Source of the DNA: Fasciolopsis buskii
Taxonomy: Eukaryota; Platyhelminthes; Trematoda; Plagiorchiida; Fasciolidae
NCBI GenBank assembly: GCA_008360955.1
Contig: LUCM01001813.1
Location: 254,101-318,100 of the forward strand
Reading direction: 5' to 3'
DNA length: 64,000 nucleotides
Positions 10,401 to 24,855 of this stretch are shown piece by piece. Both the position numbers and the translations under genes were made by a program. Each line of letters begins with the position of its first letter. The first letter of the stretch is position 1. The notes under the pieces were generated by a model. The model saw nothing but the letters and a program-made list of their open reading frames with translations. It did not search any database and had not been told where the DNA came from.

Positions 10401-13400
10401 GCACTTAGGTTTCAAGCATGTCACAAAAAAGTGGTGCGCAACGTAGCCAGACAATTTAAGTAATCTTTTTGTGTTTCGGACACATCCCTTGACCTACCCG
10501 CGCAGCTCGGTCACGATCAAATGGGCAGGCAGACCCACTCGTGGATACATTCAAGCAAAGTCACTGGGGTAGAGAATCCGTATACCTCCTCGCCGGATTT
10601 ATTGGACTGAATGCGAAACCGTCAGGTGAACTATCTTCATCGGTTTAGAAATTAAAACACAGGAACCCCGGTATAATAGACATCATAGATTGGAGAAGCG
10701 GTTTTTTAAACATGCATTTATTTATTGGTAATCGCCGAAGCTAGGTTCTTGGTGTCATTCAGTATCAGGCTGGGAATGTAATGTATGCCACCAGAAGCCA
10801 TGATGACATCCAGACGGGTAGAACCCTTCATTTCGATTACCACGAACTGCAGCTTAACATTCCGATATACTTTGCTTCGGTAAAACTATAATGAAAAATT
10901 TCAAACCTAGACCGAGTCAGCTATGGGATGAAACTGTCGGAGGTAAACACGAGAGCCGATTGAGAGTTTGAGTGTTCGGTCATCTTGAAAGACTACGTCA
11001 CACAGGGCAGATATTAAAGGCAGTTACACAAACATTCAAAAACGAAATTTTCTCGTTGACTGAATTTTGGGTACTTTTGTGTTACGCTTGTTAAACGATT
11101 GCTACAAAATTGGTGGTGTTCTTTTTCGTAGCCAACTGACCAATAAATTACGCTCAATTTATATTTAGACATGCATTTTGAATTGTGCAAATCGTTGTCC
11201 GGAAAATCGATTCCTGATGCTTTTGTTGCTGTGACTTATCGTCACTCAAATTTAACAACGAATTAACTCAATGAAAATTATAAGAATTATTTCTTCCTTC
11301 TTTGATCTCTTCGCGGAGAAATGAAGTGTTCTAGGATTATCCTCGTTGGACCGAAACTTGTACAATCCCTTTCCCGTTGGAATTTATTATGAATAAAATA
11401 GTGATAGTGACCACAAACAAAATGCTAAGTGCAGAAAAACTGAACCAACCAAACATCTCCAAAGAATAATTCATTATGGAATATCATTTGTCAGTTAATA
11501 ATTCGAAAATGATGACAGCCGTCCTAGAGTCGCGCTCTCTCTCTCTTACGTGGTGTTCGAAATCGACGGTGAGATGACCCTGGCAAGTGACTATTTTGGC
11601 CAAACCCAGCTCTGGGCTTTCGCTTTGCGCAGCCCGGATCACGAATTTGGCTTGATGACCACATCAGTAGAACGTCGGAGACAATGGTTCCCTTGGTTCT
11701 CTTACTAAGGGAGCTGATAATAAAATTTTTCAGTCACACTGTGATCTTAGTTGCAATCAACTCACATAGGAAAGCAATGTGAATCTACCCGAATTATCTT
11801 GTTACGGATCATGGTTATCGTTTATCCATGGCCGACCTGGGACAGACGTTTACGAGTCAAATACCATATTGTTACGTTACTGAGGCTGACTCCAAAAGGT
11901 TTCTTGATCTTCAACGCTGCATCCATCAGTTATCAGCTTGGGCGGATTACTGACCGTCATTCACAAAAATCGACGTTAATACAAATGAATCCTCCGTAAG
12001 AAGCCTCAGCATAATAAGGGGTTCAGAAATGAAAATGTGCCCTGTCTGCGTTCAGTATAACAGTTAATTTCAGTCGTTAAACATGCTATTCGCCGATTGG
12101 AATTAAACTTTTTGGATCAGTGGTTGGACAGCACTTGCAAACGTTCTACCACATATGACAGAATGACGATCTGCTGTGACAGGTCACGTGGATGCTGCGC
12201 TAGCAAAATGGGAACCTGAAAACAAACTGGGGATTTTACTATGCAACTTACTGTTTATAAAGGCGTATCCAGTTGGCTGCTTCCATATTATTCTTGATGC
12301 ATTCTGTAAAATTTGATCTACTGTTTATTCCCCCTTCTCGCAAGAAAGATGCAGATACGTTGAATGCGGATGCAACGAAATGTGTGTGTGGAGTTCTGCG
12401 GTTAACTTAAAGTTCCATTAGGTTCATCTTATTACAAATTGATCGGTACTGGCAATAGTCTACTAACCAGTATTAGCCCCAAATAGTAGGTTTGTAAGCT
12501 TCAATGCGGGTGTCCGTGATCCCCTGTCCAATTAAGACTATTTTCAGATAAGTCAGTTCGGTGATTGTGGCACTCATATATGATCATCTCCAGTCAGGTG
12601 ATCCACCGCGGATTTTTCCACACTCGACTGATGATGTTTTCTTAAATTAAAAGAAATAATTCCCTGCTACCAGATTTTTTCTTACTAAAATTATTTTCTT
12701 CACCGGTGATAAGAAGAAAATGACGTTTCTTTTATAATCCTTGAAGAACTCAACTTCGGCGACTGGAAGTGAACTGCGTTCGTGACGCGACTCGATAAAC
12801 GCTTTCCTGGATAGAAAATTTTGCAACTTGGAAGCATAAAGTAGAATTTGAGAAAACAACATGGGAAAATTGTCTTTGCAATGAAAGCTCCATTTTTGCC
12901 TGGATATGTCATTCATTTGAACCCATTTATGATTATGGCAAGTAACGACTTTGGGAGTGATAACGGCGACTAATCCCTTGTGTCTAGTGTGACTCAGTTG
13001 AATGGCTGAATGGAACAAAAACGCAATCAATTCTCACAACATGAACTGATCAGTATCCCGACTACAGGACAAGGAAAGATGCAGTTCAGGTACAAGTTGT
13101 TTCTCAATTAGCTAAATTCTTTCATTTCAAACTTATTCCCAGAAATGAGCAGTGTTTGTACTAGCCAGCGGTTGATTACACGGGAATTAATTCACAGTAG
13201 TGTGTATTGTATTCGTAATGCGCTAATCGGGCCAGTTTGACTATAGCTGGGATATTCCAAATGAATGTTCCTCTACAAAAAAGATTACCGCAATCAACCT
13301 ACCGAGAAATGCGGACAACCAAACAATTGCTATCTGGGTATGCACAGTCGACGAATGAAGTTTTATTTGAAGCGGAACCATTGAGTGCAACTCAGTTATC

Positions 13401-15050
13401 GATCCATTCTAGCGAAATACTGGGAGAACGATGACAGGGTGTTTGCTTGTCTGTCTACGCCTGTGCGTTTGTCTATGTATGTATGTGTGCATGTGAGGCA
13501 AAACTACATTGCATCACCGCAGCAATGAATATATGTGTTTGGGAACTGTATCCTCAACCCTCCTCCCATCGCCAGTGCATACCAGTACGCATGTCTGTGT
13601 GCTGAACTATTCTAGCGGAATAACAATGCAGCCGACAGTAGAGCAATGTTAAACACATTCTTGTCGACGGTTACGGGCGACCGTTTGCCGTCCCACTTGT
13701 GCTGAATGAAAATAGCCTCCATAACGTCGTAGTTATCATTACAAACGTTATCATCTGCCTCCACACCACAATAAGCTCCACTGCCCCTAATACCACTATA
13801 AATAGAACTCAATGTAAAACGTTTGCTTGACGGTTTCGTTCGTATGATCACGCCCACCTAACCCATTGCAACGGTTGCGTGCACATTTGTTTGGGTAGGC
13901 ACGAACAAAGGGCTTTGGTTGCGCAAGACAACCCCGTCCCGCTGGTACTGCCTCGATAGCAAGAAACATACCTGATCGACTTTTCATAATTATTATTCAT
14001 CTGCTCATTGATAATGTTTTGGTTGTGAGAAATTGCAAAATCCCACAGTTTATACACTCCGTTAACACATTCAGCAAAATGACAGCTCAGTTTAACCGAA
14101 CTGGCCTACTACTGAGAGGAAAAATTTGGTGGACCGGTCAACAGGAATCAAGTAGTATGCTCCTGGAACTCGTTATTCATCGAACAAATCTTGTCGGTTG
14201 CATTAGTATGAACTGCTTCTGTTCTTCCCAAGTAGCCCACCTGGATCACTGACGGATCAAAACCCACGGATATTTTAAAATCATGCATGCAAGCAGATAT
14301 TTCATATTTCATTCATGAATATTCGGATACGTTGCGCCGCCTTTGAAATTTTACTAAGCAATATCAAACCGTGATCGAAAAAGTTGACAACTGTTGATAT
14401 TTCGCTCACCCTAGGTAATCTATCCTATAACCGGTTGGTAAGCATTTTCAGCAACCTCCACATAGAACGATCAAATTCTACAATAGTGTTTTACATCGGC
14501 TTGATTTTTAACACATTCCAAACGAAATTCAGTTCGATTACACAGCTTTCGTCTAAAGGCGGAATTCGAGCTACGTTACTGTCTGTAACTGGTAGGCAGT
14601 CTTGCCGGAAGTTGATCATCTCCTAGGAAATGCGGCAAAATCAAACCGGCAGCTTGGTATGCATGCTGTGTCATGGGGATCATTTTCAGTCGATTAGTTC
14701 AGACAGCTTCCGTGACATGCTGGTATGGAGCCCTTAGGTTAGGTCATCCCATTGTTTTCTACAGGTCTTACAAAGATGTAGAATCTTATCAGTGGTTTGT
14801 GTCTACCGAGGGCTAATTCCAAGAAGACACTCTCTTCTTCCGGGGTCAGTTCTCAACTACGTTGTGCAAACTTTCTATTGACGGCTTCTAGTCCAGCAAT
14901 CTCCAGCGCACGGCAGTCGGTCACGGGAAGCGATGTACCAACCCTCTAATTCAAAGGGTGGCACTGTCAATCGACGTTTCATACCTGATCTTATTCACGT
15001 CAGTTTCAAATAAGCAGAGGTTATGATTTAACTAACCTATTAGAACTCGT
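10400..15050. other. No recognised gene
   Basis: The longest open frame is 127 residues on the minus strand (13030-12647), Lys/Phe-rich with no recognised domain. A short CT run occurs near 11536. I see no convincing exon pair or mobile-element motif. Confidence 0.4.
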
Positions 15051-15056
15051 GACTAG

Positions 15057-15317
15057 GCTCGTAATCCAAATCACGAGAGCATCGAATCAGGCGTGTATGA
15101 CACGAGTGGTCATGTGCATCTTACAACGTACACTGCTGTCACTAGAACCGGGAAACCGAAGACTAATTACAATCCGAAATGCACATACCAATCCAGAACC
15201 TCTATCGAACGGCTATTATGGCGTTTTATGGAGTTCAGAAACCATTTACCAGAATTTGGGAGGCGCATGTTTTATTCAATGCTGACAGAGTCTACGGATC
15301 ATATTTTTCGTGTTTAA
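15057..15317 (+). CDS. Candidate exon, unidentified
   Basis: An open frame starts directly after a CTAG acceptor that is preceded by a good branch-point-like TAACTAAC (15029-15036), and it ends at a stop at 15315-15317. It encodes YDTSGHVHLTTYTAVTRTG, then TSIERLLWRFMEFRNHLPEF. Composition is protein-like (aromatic, charged, few repeats). No family is recognised and no neighbouring exon could be joined. It could be the last exon of a gene, a pseudogene piece or chance. Confidence 0.25.
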   Translation, partial: ARNPNHESIESGVYDTSGHVHLTTYTAVTRTGKPKTNYNPKCTYQSRTSIERLLWRFMEFRNHLPEFGRRMFYSMLTESTDHIFRV

Positions 15318-15418
15318 AGACCCAAGAACCACGATGAAACTAGTTTTGTAATTCAATTAACCCGTTCAGTCGGACGCTGACAAATCAAGACCACAGTAAA
15401 AAAATTATGCGAAACAAA

Positions 15419-15442
15419 TGTGTGTGTGTGTGTGTATGTGTG
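15419..15442. repeat. (TG)n microsatellite
   Basis: Run of TG dinucleotides with one interruption. Confidence 0.9.
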
Positions 15443-15449
15443 GGTATTA

Positions 15450-18400
15450 TCACAGTTCAACTGCCTTCCGTCAATTGTTCAAGTGGGTACATTTAGATTC
15501 GAACAAAATTAGCAGTTCAACATTGACTTCACTCGTATTTGAGATGTTGCCGGCTATATTGCTCTCATGAGATTTCTAACTGAGGATAGAAAATGCCCTC
15601 GGATCTGAAGATCTTTTGGAATCGTTGTATTTTTCACTCGATTAGACAGCATGTACTTCATCTGCCTGCTCCCATTTGTTCGGTACTCTTATGGTACAAA
15701 TTCACTGTGTGACACGAGTGTTGAGCTCCTCTCATTTTTCTGCATATTTAAGCTTTAGAATTCCCCGGTGAACATAGTTCTGGCTCGGACGACCGTTTGG
15801 TATGACTCAATACGTCCCAGGAAGTTTGAGAATGAAGCTTCCCTTGATTGGCCATAAGAAGCAGGACTGAAAACTGTAGAGAGGGAGTCAAAAGTACAAC
15901 TGACCGACTGGGTTTCTACAGTCATTTTCTCAAATGCTGTGCAACTGGTATTCTGAGCAAGAACTTCGATACATCTGTTCGATCTCCAAAAACAAGATGT
16001 ATCCCGGTCAGCACTCCCTCATTCTCGGATGAAGCCGATGATGACGCACTCCAGTATCTCTAGCGAGTGATGGAATCCGGGTTCGCCTGGCTAGCCGGTG
16101 TGTTCTGCGTATTCCATGTCTGGACTGAGGTTTTGTGCACTAGGTGCCACACAGTAAATGGATTTAATCCCGCAGAATAACAGATAAAATTTTATGGCAC
16201 AAAAATGTCTAATTGTAATGTTAGGTTATGATCTTCTGTTCACAAGCGAAATAAAAAAGTTACTCACAAGGGGGAAAACCTTTACATCAATGTTTTATGC
16301 ACCCGGACATGGATAACTCACGGAGGTGTTCCAGACAAACATTCTTCTAACTGTCAGTGACCTTGCGTATTCAGTCCTTTGACCGGGGAAGTCTTTCCGT
16401 TCTCTTGGTAACAAACCAGTGGCGTTTAGTTTCGGAACACTAATCCCAGTCAGCGCCAACATGATGTTTATTGTTGTAGGTTAGACGATTAAATTTGCGT
16501 TTATCTGAATTTGTTAACGTTTTCGAAAGATCGATTTAATTTTCTAACCTAAATTACTAGTGATATTCAAAGAGCCGTTGTTCGACAGTTCTCGATTGTA
16601 CGCGATACTAGAGATTTTAATCAAACTGAACCACAGTGCACATCCATGCCAATGCAGCACTGTGAGTTTGACAACCATTTCTTGAAGGCAAGAAACGGTT
16701 ATCTGCAAACGTATCCAGTGAATCCGGAATAATGATTAACATGAAATCTATTAGCCCAAATGTTCCTTTTCTTTACTGTGGTCCCAGTTTTAGTCATGTA
16801 TACTGTTGTATTGATTTTAATACGGGTAACTGAAAACAAATTTGTTCACCAGTCTGTACTAGTCAAAACTGAGCTCCATTTAATGGAATTCAGATGTTTG
16901 TCTTTCTTAACCTGAGCGGTTTGTGGCAATAGAACTTGATGTAAATTATTTTCGTATAGGCATTCTGGAAAGAAAGTTGGATATCCTTTGTTGTCGGATG
17001 GGTAAATTACATAAATGCTTGGAAAATAAACACATCTTGTTTCTCAATGTTCCCAAAACTAACCTATCCTAACTGACACAGGTTGACCTAGTGAGTTCCT
17101 TACCACCCAGTACACTCGAACTGGATGCGGTCAATACATGTGAGAATAGCAAGGAGAGATTGGACTACTGAGGCACGTCGCGTATTCCAGCATACGAATT
17201 TCGTGTATGCAAGTCTCCTGGGTTTATCCGTCTCCAAAGCAAATGATCAGATTTTTCACCTCCTATCCAGGCCTCTTTGTCATTCGGATTCTGGGAAATT
17301 TTCAAGCAACGGCCATCAAGAAAGAAGTTTTATATTTTAGTTTCGACTTATTTTATTATTTCCAGTAGGTACAGAATAAGCCAAAGTAAGATGAATCGTC
17401 TATCGACAACGAAAAACTAAAATGTTAAATCTGTCCCATACCGAGTCTGCCTATTTGACGCACGCACGCACAAATACAAACATACGCACACAGACGCGAT
17501 AATGAAACTCAGTAGCCAGTCAGATTTTCCTCTTCCAATGGAAACCAACGAAATTCCAGGTGAATCTGAAAACCGGAGTGACATCAGTTTCGGTTAGTGC
17601 TCTTGTAAAATGACCCAAACTTTCAAGTGATCAAAATAAAAACTGCATCACGGTGATTCCAGGGATCATGAATAGAACGCTGTCATTACAATGGTATGCT
17701 AGCAAACTGCACAGGCACAGACTTCCACATGTTCACACACGCTGCTGTATAGATCTTGTTTAACGTATGCGACAAGGAATAACATGCTTATATTCTAGCA
17801 AAGACCAAGAAACTTTTCGTACTGTATTCCAACAAGCCTCTAGCCAAACCCACTACCTTATTCCACGGTCTAATGCATACTCGTGATGATATACGAGTTT
17901 CGAACACCTGGCCTCAGATTCATGACAAAAAGCAATTGTTCAGGAAATTCGTTAAACCGTGAGCTACCAATGCAATTTAGATTCTACCGGTTTTCCGTTT
18001 TACCAGATATCTAAATTTCGAAACGATCCACCAGTATTACGTCGTTCGCTAGCTACCAAGTGTAACGACAACAATCTCTTCGTGAACTCTTGAAAGACCA
18101 TAGGAAACACAAATGAGCCCGCTTGTTTGTTTGGGCAACTGAAAACCGAGGTCATCGTGGAAAAGACCTAACCAAACCCGAAGTCACTTCGATTTTCAGA
18201 TTCAACTCGGTTTTCGTCGGTTTCCAGCGAAAAACCTATCCCTGAGTGGGTCCTGAATTTCATTACCAGGCCCTTGAGTGCATGTGTATATGTATGCCAG
18301 CATATTCTGAGGATGAAAGATGTGGGATTTTCGGCCCTATTTTATGGCAGATCATTTGCTTCATCCTGGGCCATCTTGCAATGAACTGCCAGTGTTTAGC

Positions 18401-20920
18401 CGACGCAGAGCAGCCACTGATCACATTTGTGACCCTAAAAGTGGATTCTATATCTAGTTACAAATCCTGTTGTACAAATGAATTTTTGGTAATAGCTGAC
18501 CTCCGGAGTGGCCGAAAATCCAAGACAAATATCGACAGAGCAGTGGTAGTAACGGCGAAAATGGTTATATATATATAATTTGTGACGTCAGGAGTGTGCA
18601 TGGAAGCTCTTCTTCGAAGAGTATACAAAAGAGCCACAACTGTGATTCGTTGATAATTCTTTGTCAGTTGGACTGAGCCGACCTTTGGAACGAGGCCAAC
18701 AATCAGATTCATTTGCACAAGGGCATTGCCAACTATGCTGTTTGTGTGTAGACCAAAAAATGTCATTTGTGTTCCGGTTTTCGCCGTTTTTTTGAGCTTT
18801 ATCTTTATCCTGGCAGTTTGTGTGCAAACCGGTACATATGTTCGGATCTATATTTGCCAATCCTCCCCGACGACTCTCGTCTGTTTGTTCTCTTTGTTTC
18901 TGATGTTAATTTTGTTATTTATGCGGTTGGTGATCATGTGATCTGCTCTGCGTTGCCCAAAATGACTGCTCTTTATCCCAGTTGATCGTCTGTTCATTTT
19001 CAGTTTGTATTAATATTTATGTTCAGTACGAATTTCATTGTCGTTGACTGCCGTCTGCCCTGTTGTTGTTACTGCTACAAAGTCCAGTGTACCCGGTGTG
19101 ACTGTCATGTACATTGATTTTAGCAATCTTCATCTCTCCTGTTTGTGTGTTTATACAGTTTGGGGCGGCGTATGATCTGCTACATCGATCTGTGAAAGTT
19201 AACATGCCACAGCAGTTTTTAAAGTGCCCGAATAGAATAGGGAAGTAAAATTCAGCAGTCTGAAGATTTATCGTGGCAAAGGATGGAACATTTGCACAAG
19301 AGCCATATTGTTAATCTTGCTTTTCAATAGTAAGAGATTTTATGCTAGCAGATGGATGTGAGGAAATGACAAAGCTTTCCACCGTCTAGCAATCTTGGGA
19401 GGAGGTGGAATTACTGGGCCAGTAATAGGAAATTCACAAGAGTGATTAAATGCCTTTGGGCAGGATGGGTGGGAAAAGCGGCCGGAGAACGCATCAAAAT
19501 GAAAGCAACAAACAACCATTTAGCGAGGGGCTGGTGACTGCAGACTGGGAGTCAGGAGACATTGGTCTATGGGTCAAATGTAAGACGGAGGACCGCTCGA
19601 TACGCAACTGCACTATGTAAGCACAGGGTGGATTCGAAATTGATACAACAGAAAAAGATGATTTGTATAAAGAAGCGATTGGAGTGGAATAAAAAACGAA
19701 GTTTGACAACAGAACTCGGAAAAAATTGGGATATACAAGGAACGGCCAGGGTAAGAAACTTGGAAGTTAATGGTGAAGAAGAACAGAATTTGTCAAACCA
19801 CTTCGACTGAACCAAACGGGAAATTTCAAGGGAACGAATGTTGCTTAAAAGCAATTATAAAACCTTGGGGAATGGTAAAACTCAAAGAAATAGATTAAAA
19901 CAGAATCTCGTCAGTTCGAGTGTCATAGTTCACTTACTAAGGATGCTTGATGTTGACGCTGAGAACTCCGAGAAAATTCAAGCTGGACTCAGTTTGTTGG
20001 AAGTCCACGACGATGGACTCGTCGCTAAATTTGCGAAATCCAACGAGAATGGTTTTTGAGTACACATGAACTGAAAAATGAGCCCAAACTCAGCAGATAG
20101 CCCGTAAATCAACAAGGTTGGAATCCGTACTGTCCATTGATCAATGATTTTTTGCCTCCAGAGACGTGTCCAGTCTATCGAATGTGACTGATCGAAGCAA
20201 CTTCGAAATAACAGGTATAAAGGAATTCGTTTGGTGCCTTTTTGAGACAGTAGAACCACTTCGATTTGGGATGGAAAAAATTGCATTCTGCTTCCCGTGG
20301 GTCGAAAAAATAAAACTTTGAATGACGACAATGGAAAATTGTGTAAAACAAAGGATCAACTCATAAAGACACATTTTCAGGACGATAGGCATAAAGTCTT
20401 TCGATCCGATTGCATTATGTACTTTGACAGGTTGCAGCGCTTGGCAGATATTCCTAGTGTTAATGCCAGGCAGATGGGGAGAGTGAAGCAACCAAAAGAA
20501 TAGTACAACTGAATAAAGTGGAGTTAGAGGTTAACCGGAAACCGAAAATGACAACTTACTCATATGATCTACAAACAAAATCACCATATGAACTACAAAT
20601 GAGAGGTAAATCGAACATCTAAAAGTTACAAGAGACTGCTTTGAAAAGCAGCCATCCATCCATCTCAAGCCTTGGGTTATCCGTTCAATTATCTGACAAG
20701 TGTATTTCCTACTGAACTGTGAACCGTTGTCTAGGCAAAAATCAAAATAAATGCAGCTGTAAATGCGAAAACCACCAACTCGTCGTCATCACTGCGAACC
20801 ATCTAATCGACTAGGACTGTTCTATCTGGTCGTGCTAAACCATCATGGCCAAATGCATGGGACAAGAACTAGGATCTGACCATGTCACGAGTAGGGATCA
20901 TCTTCCGTGCTCGATGAATG
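15450..20920. other. No recognised gene
   Basis: Only short open frames with no recognisable domain. The block 19240-20520 is relatively purine-rich on the plus strand and contains three Lys/Asn-rich frames (19562, 19838, 20297), but no motif or splice-phase link supports a gene. Confidence 0.4.
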
Positions 20921-20929
20921 TGCACTACC

Positions 20930-21130
20930 AATGAATCCTAACATGAAACTGATCAACATAGAATATCAATGCTCAACTCAACATCATGAAACCACGGAAG
21001 AACTGTACAGTTGTTTCTTTCTTGTCAAGATTCATCATTAAATGCATATCCACAGCTCCTCAGATGGGCCGCGAATCCGGGAAGAACAATTTTGAGTCGA
21101 ACGCTTTAGCCATTAGGCTACCGGGCAGGC
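20930..21130 (-). repeat. tRNA-derived SINE-like unit, minus copy
   Basis: Read on the minus strand, a head with A-box-like TAGCCTAATGGCTAAAGCG (near 21115-21097) is followed by a B-box-like CGGATTCGCGGCC (near 21079-21067). The body has GATGAATCTTGACAAGAAAG, CTGTACAGTTCTTCCGTGG and GTTGAGTTGAGC. The same body appears on the plus strand at about 21470-21590, so the two copies face away from the region between them. Confidence 0.65.
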
Positions 21131-21309
21131 TCTGAACGGTTTGTTCAACTTCACCACATGATGTTACACCTATCCTTCACCGATTTGCACCGACTCAAGC
21201 AATTGACCCCTACTGATAGATGACTTCTCTGCAGGTACCCTAAGTACGACGAAGGCTTTGGATATGATCTGCAGAGCTTGCCTTATTGGTATATATTAGT
21301 AGTATGAGA

Positions 21310-21590
21310 TCGAATGTTTCATGAGACAATTCACCACGTGATATAATCGCTCAACTCACCATTAGGAAGCCACGGAAGCGCTGTACAGCTGTTTCATTCT
21401 CGTTAGGATAAGGCGTTCGACTCAAAGTCATTTGGCCCGGGTTCGCATCCCGGTTGAGGAGCGGCGGATACCCAATACTGATGAATCTTACCAAAAAAGA
21501 AATCGCTGTACAGTGCTCCACAGCCTTTTATTGACTAGTTGAGCCTTGATATCACATAGTGAATAATTTCACGAAAACCTATAATATCGT
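21310..21590 (+). repeat. Rearranged SINE-like copy: inverted body fused to plus-strand head and body
   Basis: Positions 21310-21405 are the SINE body in minus orientation (GCCACGGAAGCGCTGTACAG). At about 21410 this switches to the plus-strand head (GGCGTTCGACTCAAAGTC, then the B-box-like GGGTTCGCATCCC near 21440-21452) and the plus-strand body (GATGAATCTTACCAAAAAAG, CGCTGTACAGTGCTCC) to about 21590. The result is an imperfect inverted repeat with arms near 21345-21395 and 21500-21550. The plus head lacks the 5' A-box part. Confidence 0.6.
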
Positions 21591-21599
21591 ACTGCCAAA

Positions 21600-24500
21600 A
21601 TGAATGTTAACATGTCATCCGAAGCAACTGTGCTCTACATTTATGGCACTTGGTGTTCATACTGTTCGGTGAATTCGGATTTTCTAATGGTCAAACTGGT
21701 CAGATTTGAAATTTATTTTATTCGCATCTTGTGAACTAATCGTACGATAGCTGACTTTATCCTGCAAAGAATTTGTCAGGATGTTGCTGTCACTTATTCT
21801 TTGTTGTGCGTAGATATTTTCTTTAGATTCCTCAACCCCGAAATTAAACAGTGTTTGTGATCGTTTCTTCTATGATCGTGGGAAAATGATAACAAACTAA
21901 GGTGAAATAATCTGGAAATATTTTTAGTAACTCGTGTGACCAGGATGTAATTCGATGACTATGGCAAGTACGCGAGTGAACTGCTTGTAGGCTCGATTGG
22001 GACTGTCATAGTTGGAAAAACGAATGCTGTGTCATACAATTTGGACGGACAAAAACACCAGCTGAATGGGACAGCGGAAAAGCAAGCAAGGCAACAACGG
22101 AAATCACGTGATGGGTCGAAGGGATAAAATTACGGCTGATGCGTCAGATTTAGGGAATACTGAGACATCCTACATGTCTGTGTTTGCATGTGCACAGGCT
22201 AAGGATGAGAAGGAAAGTCACTGTAGGCAGATTATTGATCAAGACAACTCTTCAGACATGGAGCAAGCATTCATACTATCATGAGAAGAAATTCGATTGT
22301 CTAGTCGTTTTGGGCCGAAATATGGCAAAATGTCTATTCCAGATCAATAGACAGGAATCAAGTGTGTACGAATAATCTGCTTCCCTTAAGTTGGCGTAAA
22401 AGAAAATAAGACTGTAGCGTATCAGATGCGCGAACGAAATTCCGATGACACTGCAGACAAAACAGAGATGCATACACTGTGACATGTACAACCAGTCACT
22501 GTTGATCTACTCTGCGTCCTCATATTCTTCGTTTTCCTTGATTGCCCCATCTCAAGTCGGAAGCATGTTTCACTGAAAACAAACCGGTTCAACACTAAAT
22601 TGGACTGAGAAAGGGAGAGCCTATCTGAAACGCTTCGTTCAGAATGACTTCAGTCACCTCCAAGTCACAATTATTTTAGTCTGTTAAATAACTCGGTCTA
22701 AGTATGGTGGAATGAATTCTGTCCTCAACCATTGTCGTTTGCTAGTGTTCATTCGTATCTGACCCACTCAATGAATGCACGTTCGTGTGTATGTGTATGT
22801 GCGCGTGTGTCCTGATTTTTTGGTGCAACGCTGTCAGCTTCGGTTGACAAATCGTAAATGATGCAAGAGACCGACATTCTTCGCCTGGAACCGAGGATAA
22901 GGTGAAACCAGCGAAGCTGTGTGCACGTTGTTACTCGATCCGTTGTTACGGGGATGAAATCAGTTCGAAGGTCCATCCATCCAGCCTCAAAGCATGGTTC
23001 GCCCAATAATATTAATGCCAATTTAGTTTTACTCACTAAGCATTCCGCAAACATCCCTTTGACGCTAGAAGGAATTTTTGTCACCCTAAAACAGTGAGCT
23101 GCCCATTTTTTCAAATGCAAAATCCACCGGTTTTCGACAACCGAACGCATCAGGTATATAACACCAGAAAAATATTACGAATAGTGTATTCCAGAAAAAT
23201 AATAATAACCGAATGGTAGAATTATCCAATACGAGAGTTGAATGACAAAAGCGTAAACGATAATGTATACTGTATGCGACAATTTCTACTTTTTTCTGAC
23301 TTCAAACGTGACTACCAAGCGAGAACGGAACGTTGTTGTTAACCGATCTCCAGAGGCTACCAAAAGACAGACCAAGGCAGCTGAAAGATGGAAGAACCTG
23401 CATGATCGACATGAATAAATTGAGATGCGACTTCGAAGACAATAGACTGTTTAGATAAAGCCAGTGATACAAGTTCCACTTGTGAGAACTCGAAAATCGG
23501 TATCTGGACTTGTTTTCTAGACCTCTAGGGTATCAAACATTTTCCTGAAACATTTGAGAGCAAAGTCAGTTTAAAATAACCGGAGAAAATTGCTAAAATG
23601 TGAAACTTCACCAGTCGTTTTCTCACGATTCTCATCAGTCGCTTCTTAATATGGAACAAAATGAAACGATTGTCCGAACCTCTCAAAGCTTACCACTCGA
23701 TGATTACAACGCGACTTAGTAAACAATCCCAACTGAAATGTTCATCCTACGAAGGTTCGTTGTTTTTCAAAGCAAAATGCTAGTGATGATGATAGTTTAT
23801 ACAGTCGACAGACTACAGGCAGTTCATATTCTGAACGTAGAATGAACCAGTTGAGATCAAATCAGCTTTTCAAGCTGACGATTGATCGAACTACTTCCTT
23901 CCCTATGGCAATTTTTCTGAGCCTCATGCTGTGACTGATCTTGCTGGTGTAGTGTAGAATTTACTTCTATTCCATAATTTTGTCATGCTCATCATGTAGG
24001 TGTCTAAACTTAGTTAAGGCCAATCATACCTTTTGCTCATACGACAATGCTTCGTCCGATGTGTTACCATAAGGTGAATGGCAATTGCCAACATAGGAAA
24101 ACTTATTTGTTCAATTCTACAATTCCGTTCTAACAGCACGGTTCACGTTCGGGCTAACTTGGTCAGACCGTAGTGCTTTACAACTGGAAGGAGCGGAACG
24201 TATCTCACACAGCGACTCACTCATTAGGATTGTCATGGGTTACTTGCCAATTATCTGGAGATCCAACCAGAAACACAACATTGTTCGTGTACTCAGAGCC
24301 TGACAATTTACTACCAGATGTAATATTGTCGTCAATATTCTCCCTCCTGGGTAGGACAAGATTCATAATTACTTTCAATACAAAGTTGAAGAGAAAAGTG
24401 ACGATGAGCAATCCTGAAGGTTACCAATTCCGGCCGTGACCTTACATGAACAACTGCCAGAACCACCATCTCGGTTTCGGCTGTTCCCATATCAAAACTA

Positions 24501-24850
24501 AAAAAGTAGAATGAATCCCTTTGGAACTCGTTTCAATAAAGCGTAGCGTAACAGAACTGCACCACTGGCTGAATTGGAAGCTCCTTTCAGTGTGAGAAAG
24601 ATGCAAATCATAGACGGATGACGGGCATGTTTGTGTTCCAAGGTTTGCCGCACGGTTAAGATGTGGCCATAAAATTCATAATCTAATTGACAATCGGATT
24701 CCGCACTATGCTAGCACTAGATAAAATGAGAACGGTAATGCTACGAGTAATGTTTGGATCTGGCTTTCGGTCGAACTGTCCTCAGGCTGTTTGAATAAAT
24801 GACCTAAGATTTTGTCTTACCTTCATATGGTTGTTTTTCTTGTCCAAATT
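21600..24850. other. No recognised gene
   Basis: Short open frames only. A 133-residue minus-strand frame (23150-22749) runs into a GT/CA-rich stretch near 22785-22810 and shows no known motif. Confidence 0.4.
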
Positions 24851-24855
24851 CGGCT

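Noticed and set aside
19562..20503. Three Lys/Asn-rich frames as exons of one gene
   Set aside because: No domain, no convincing splice sites and similar open frames on the opposite strand.
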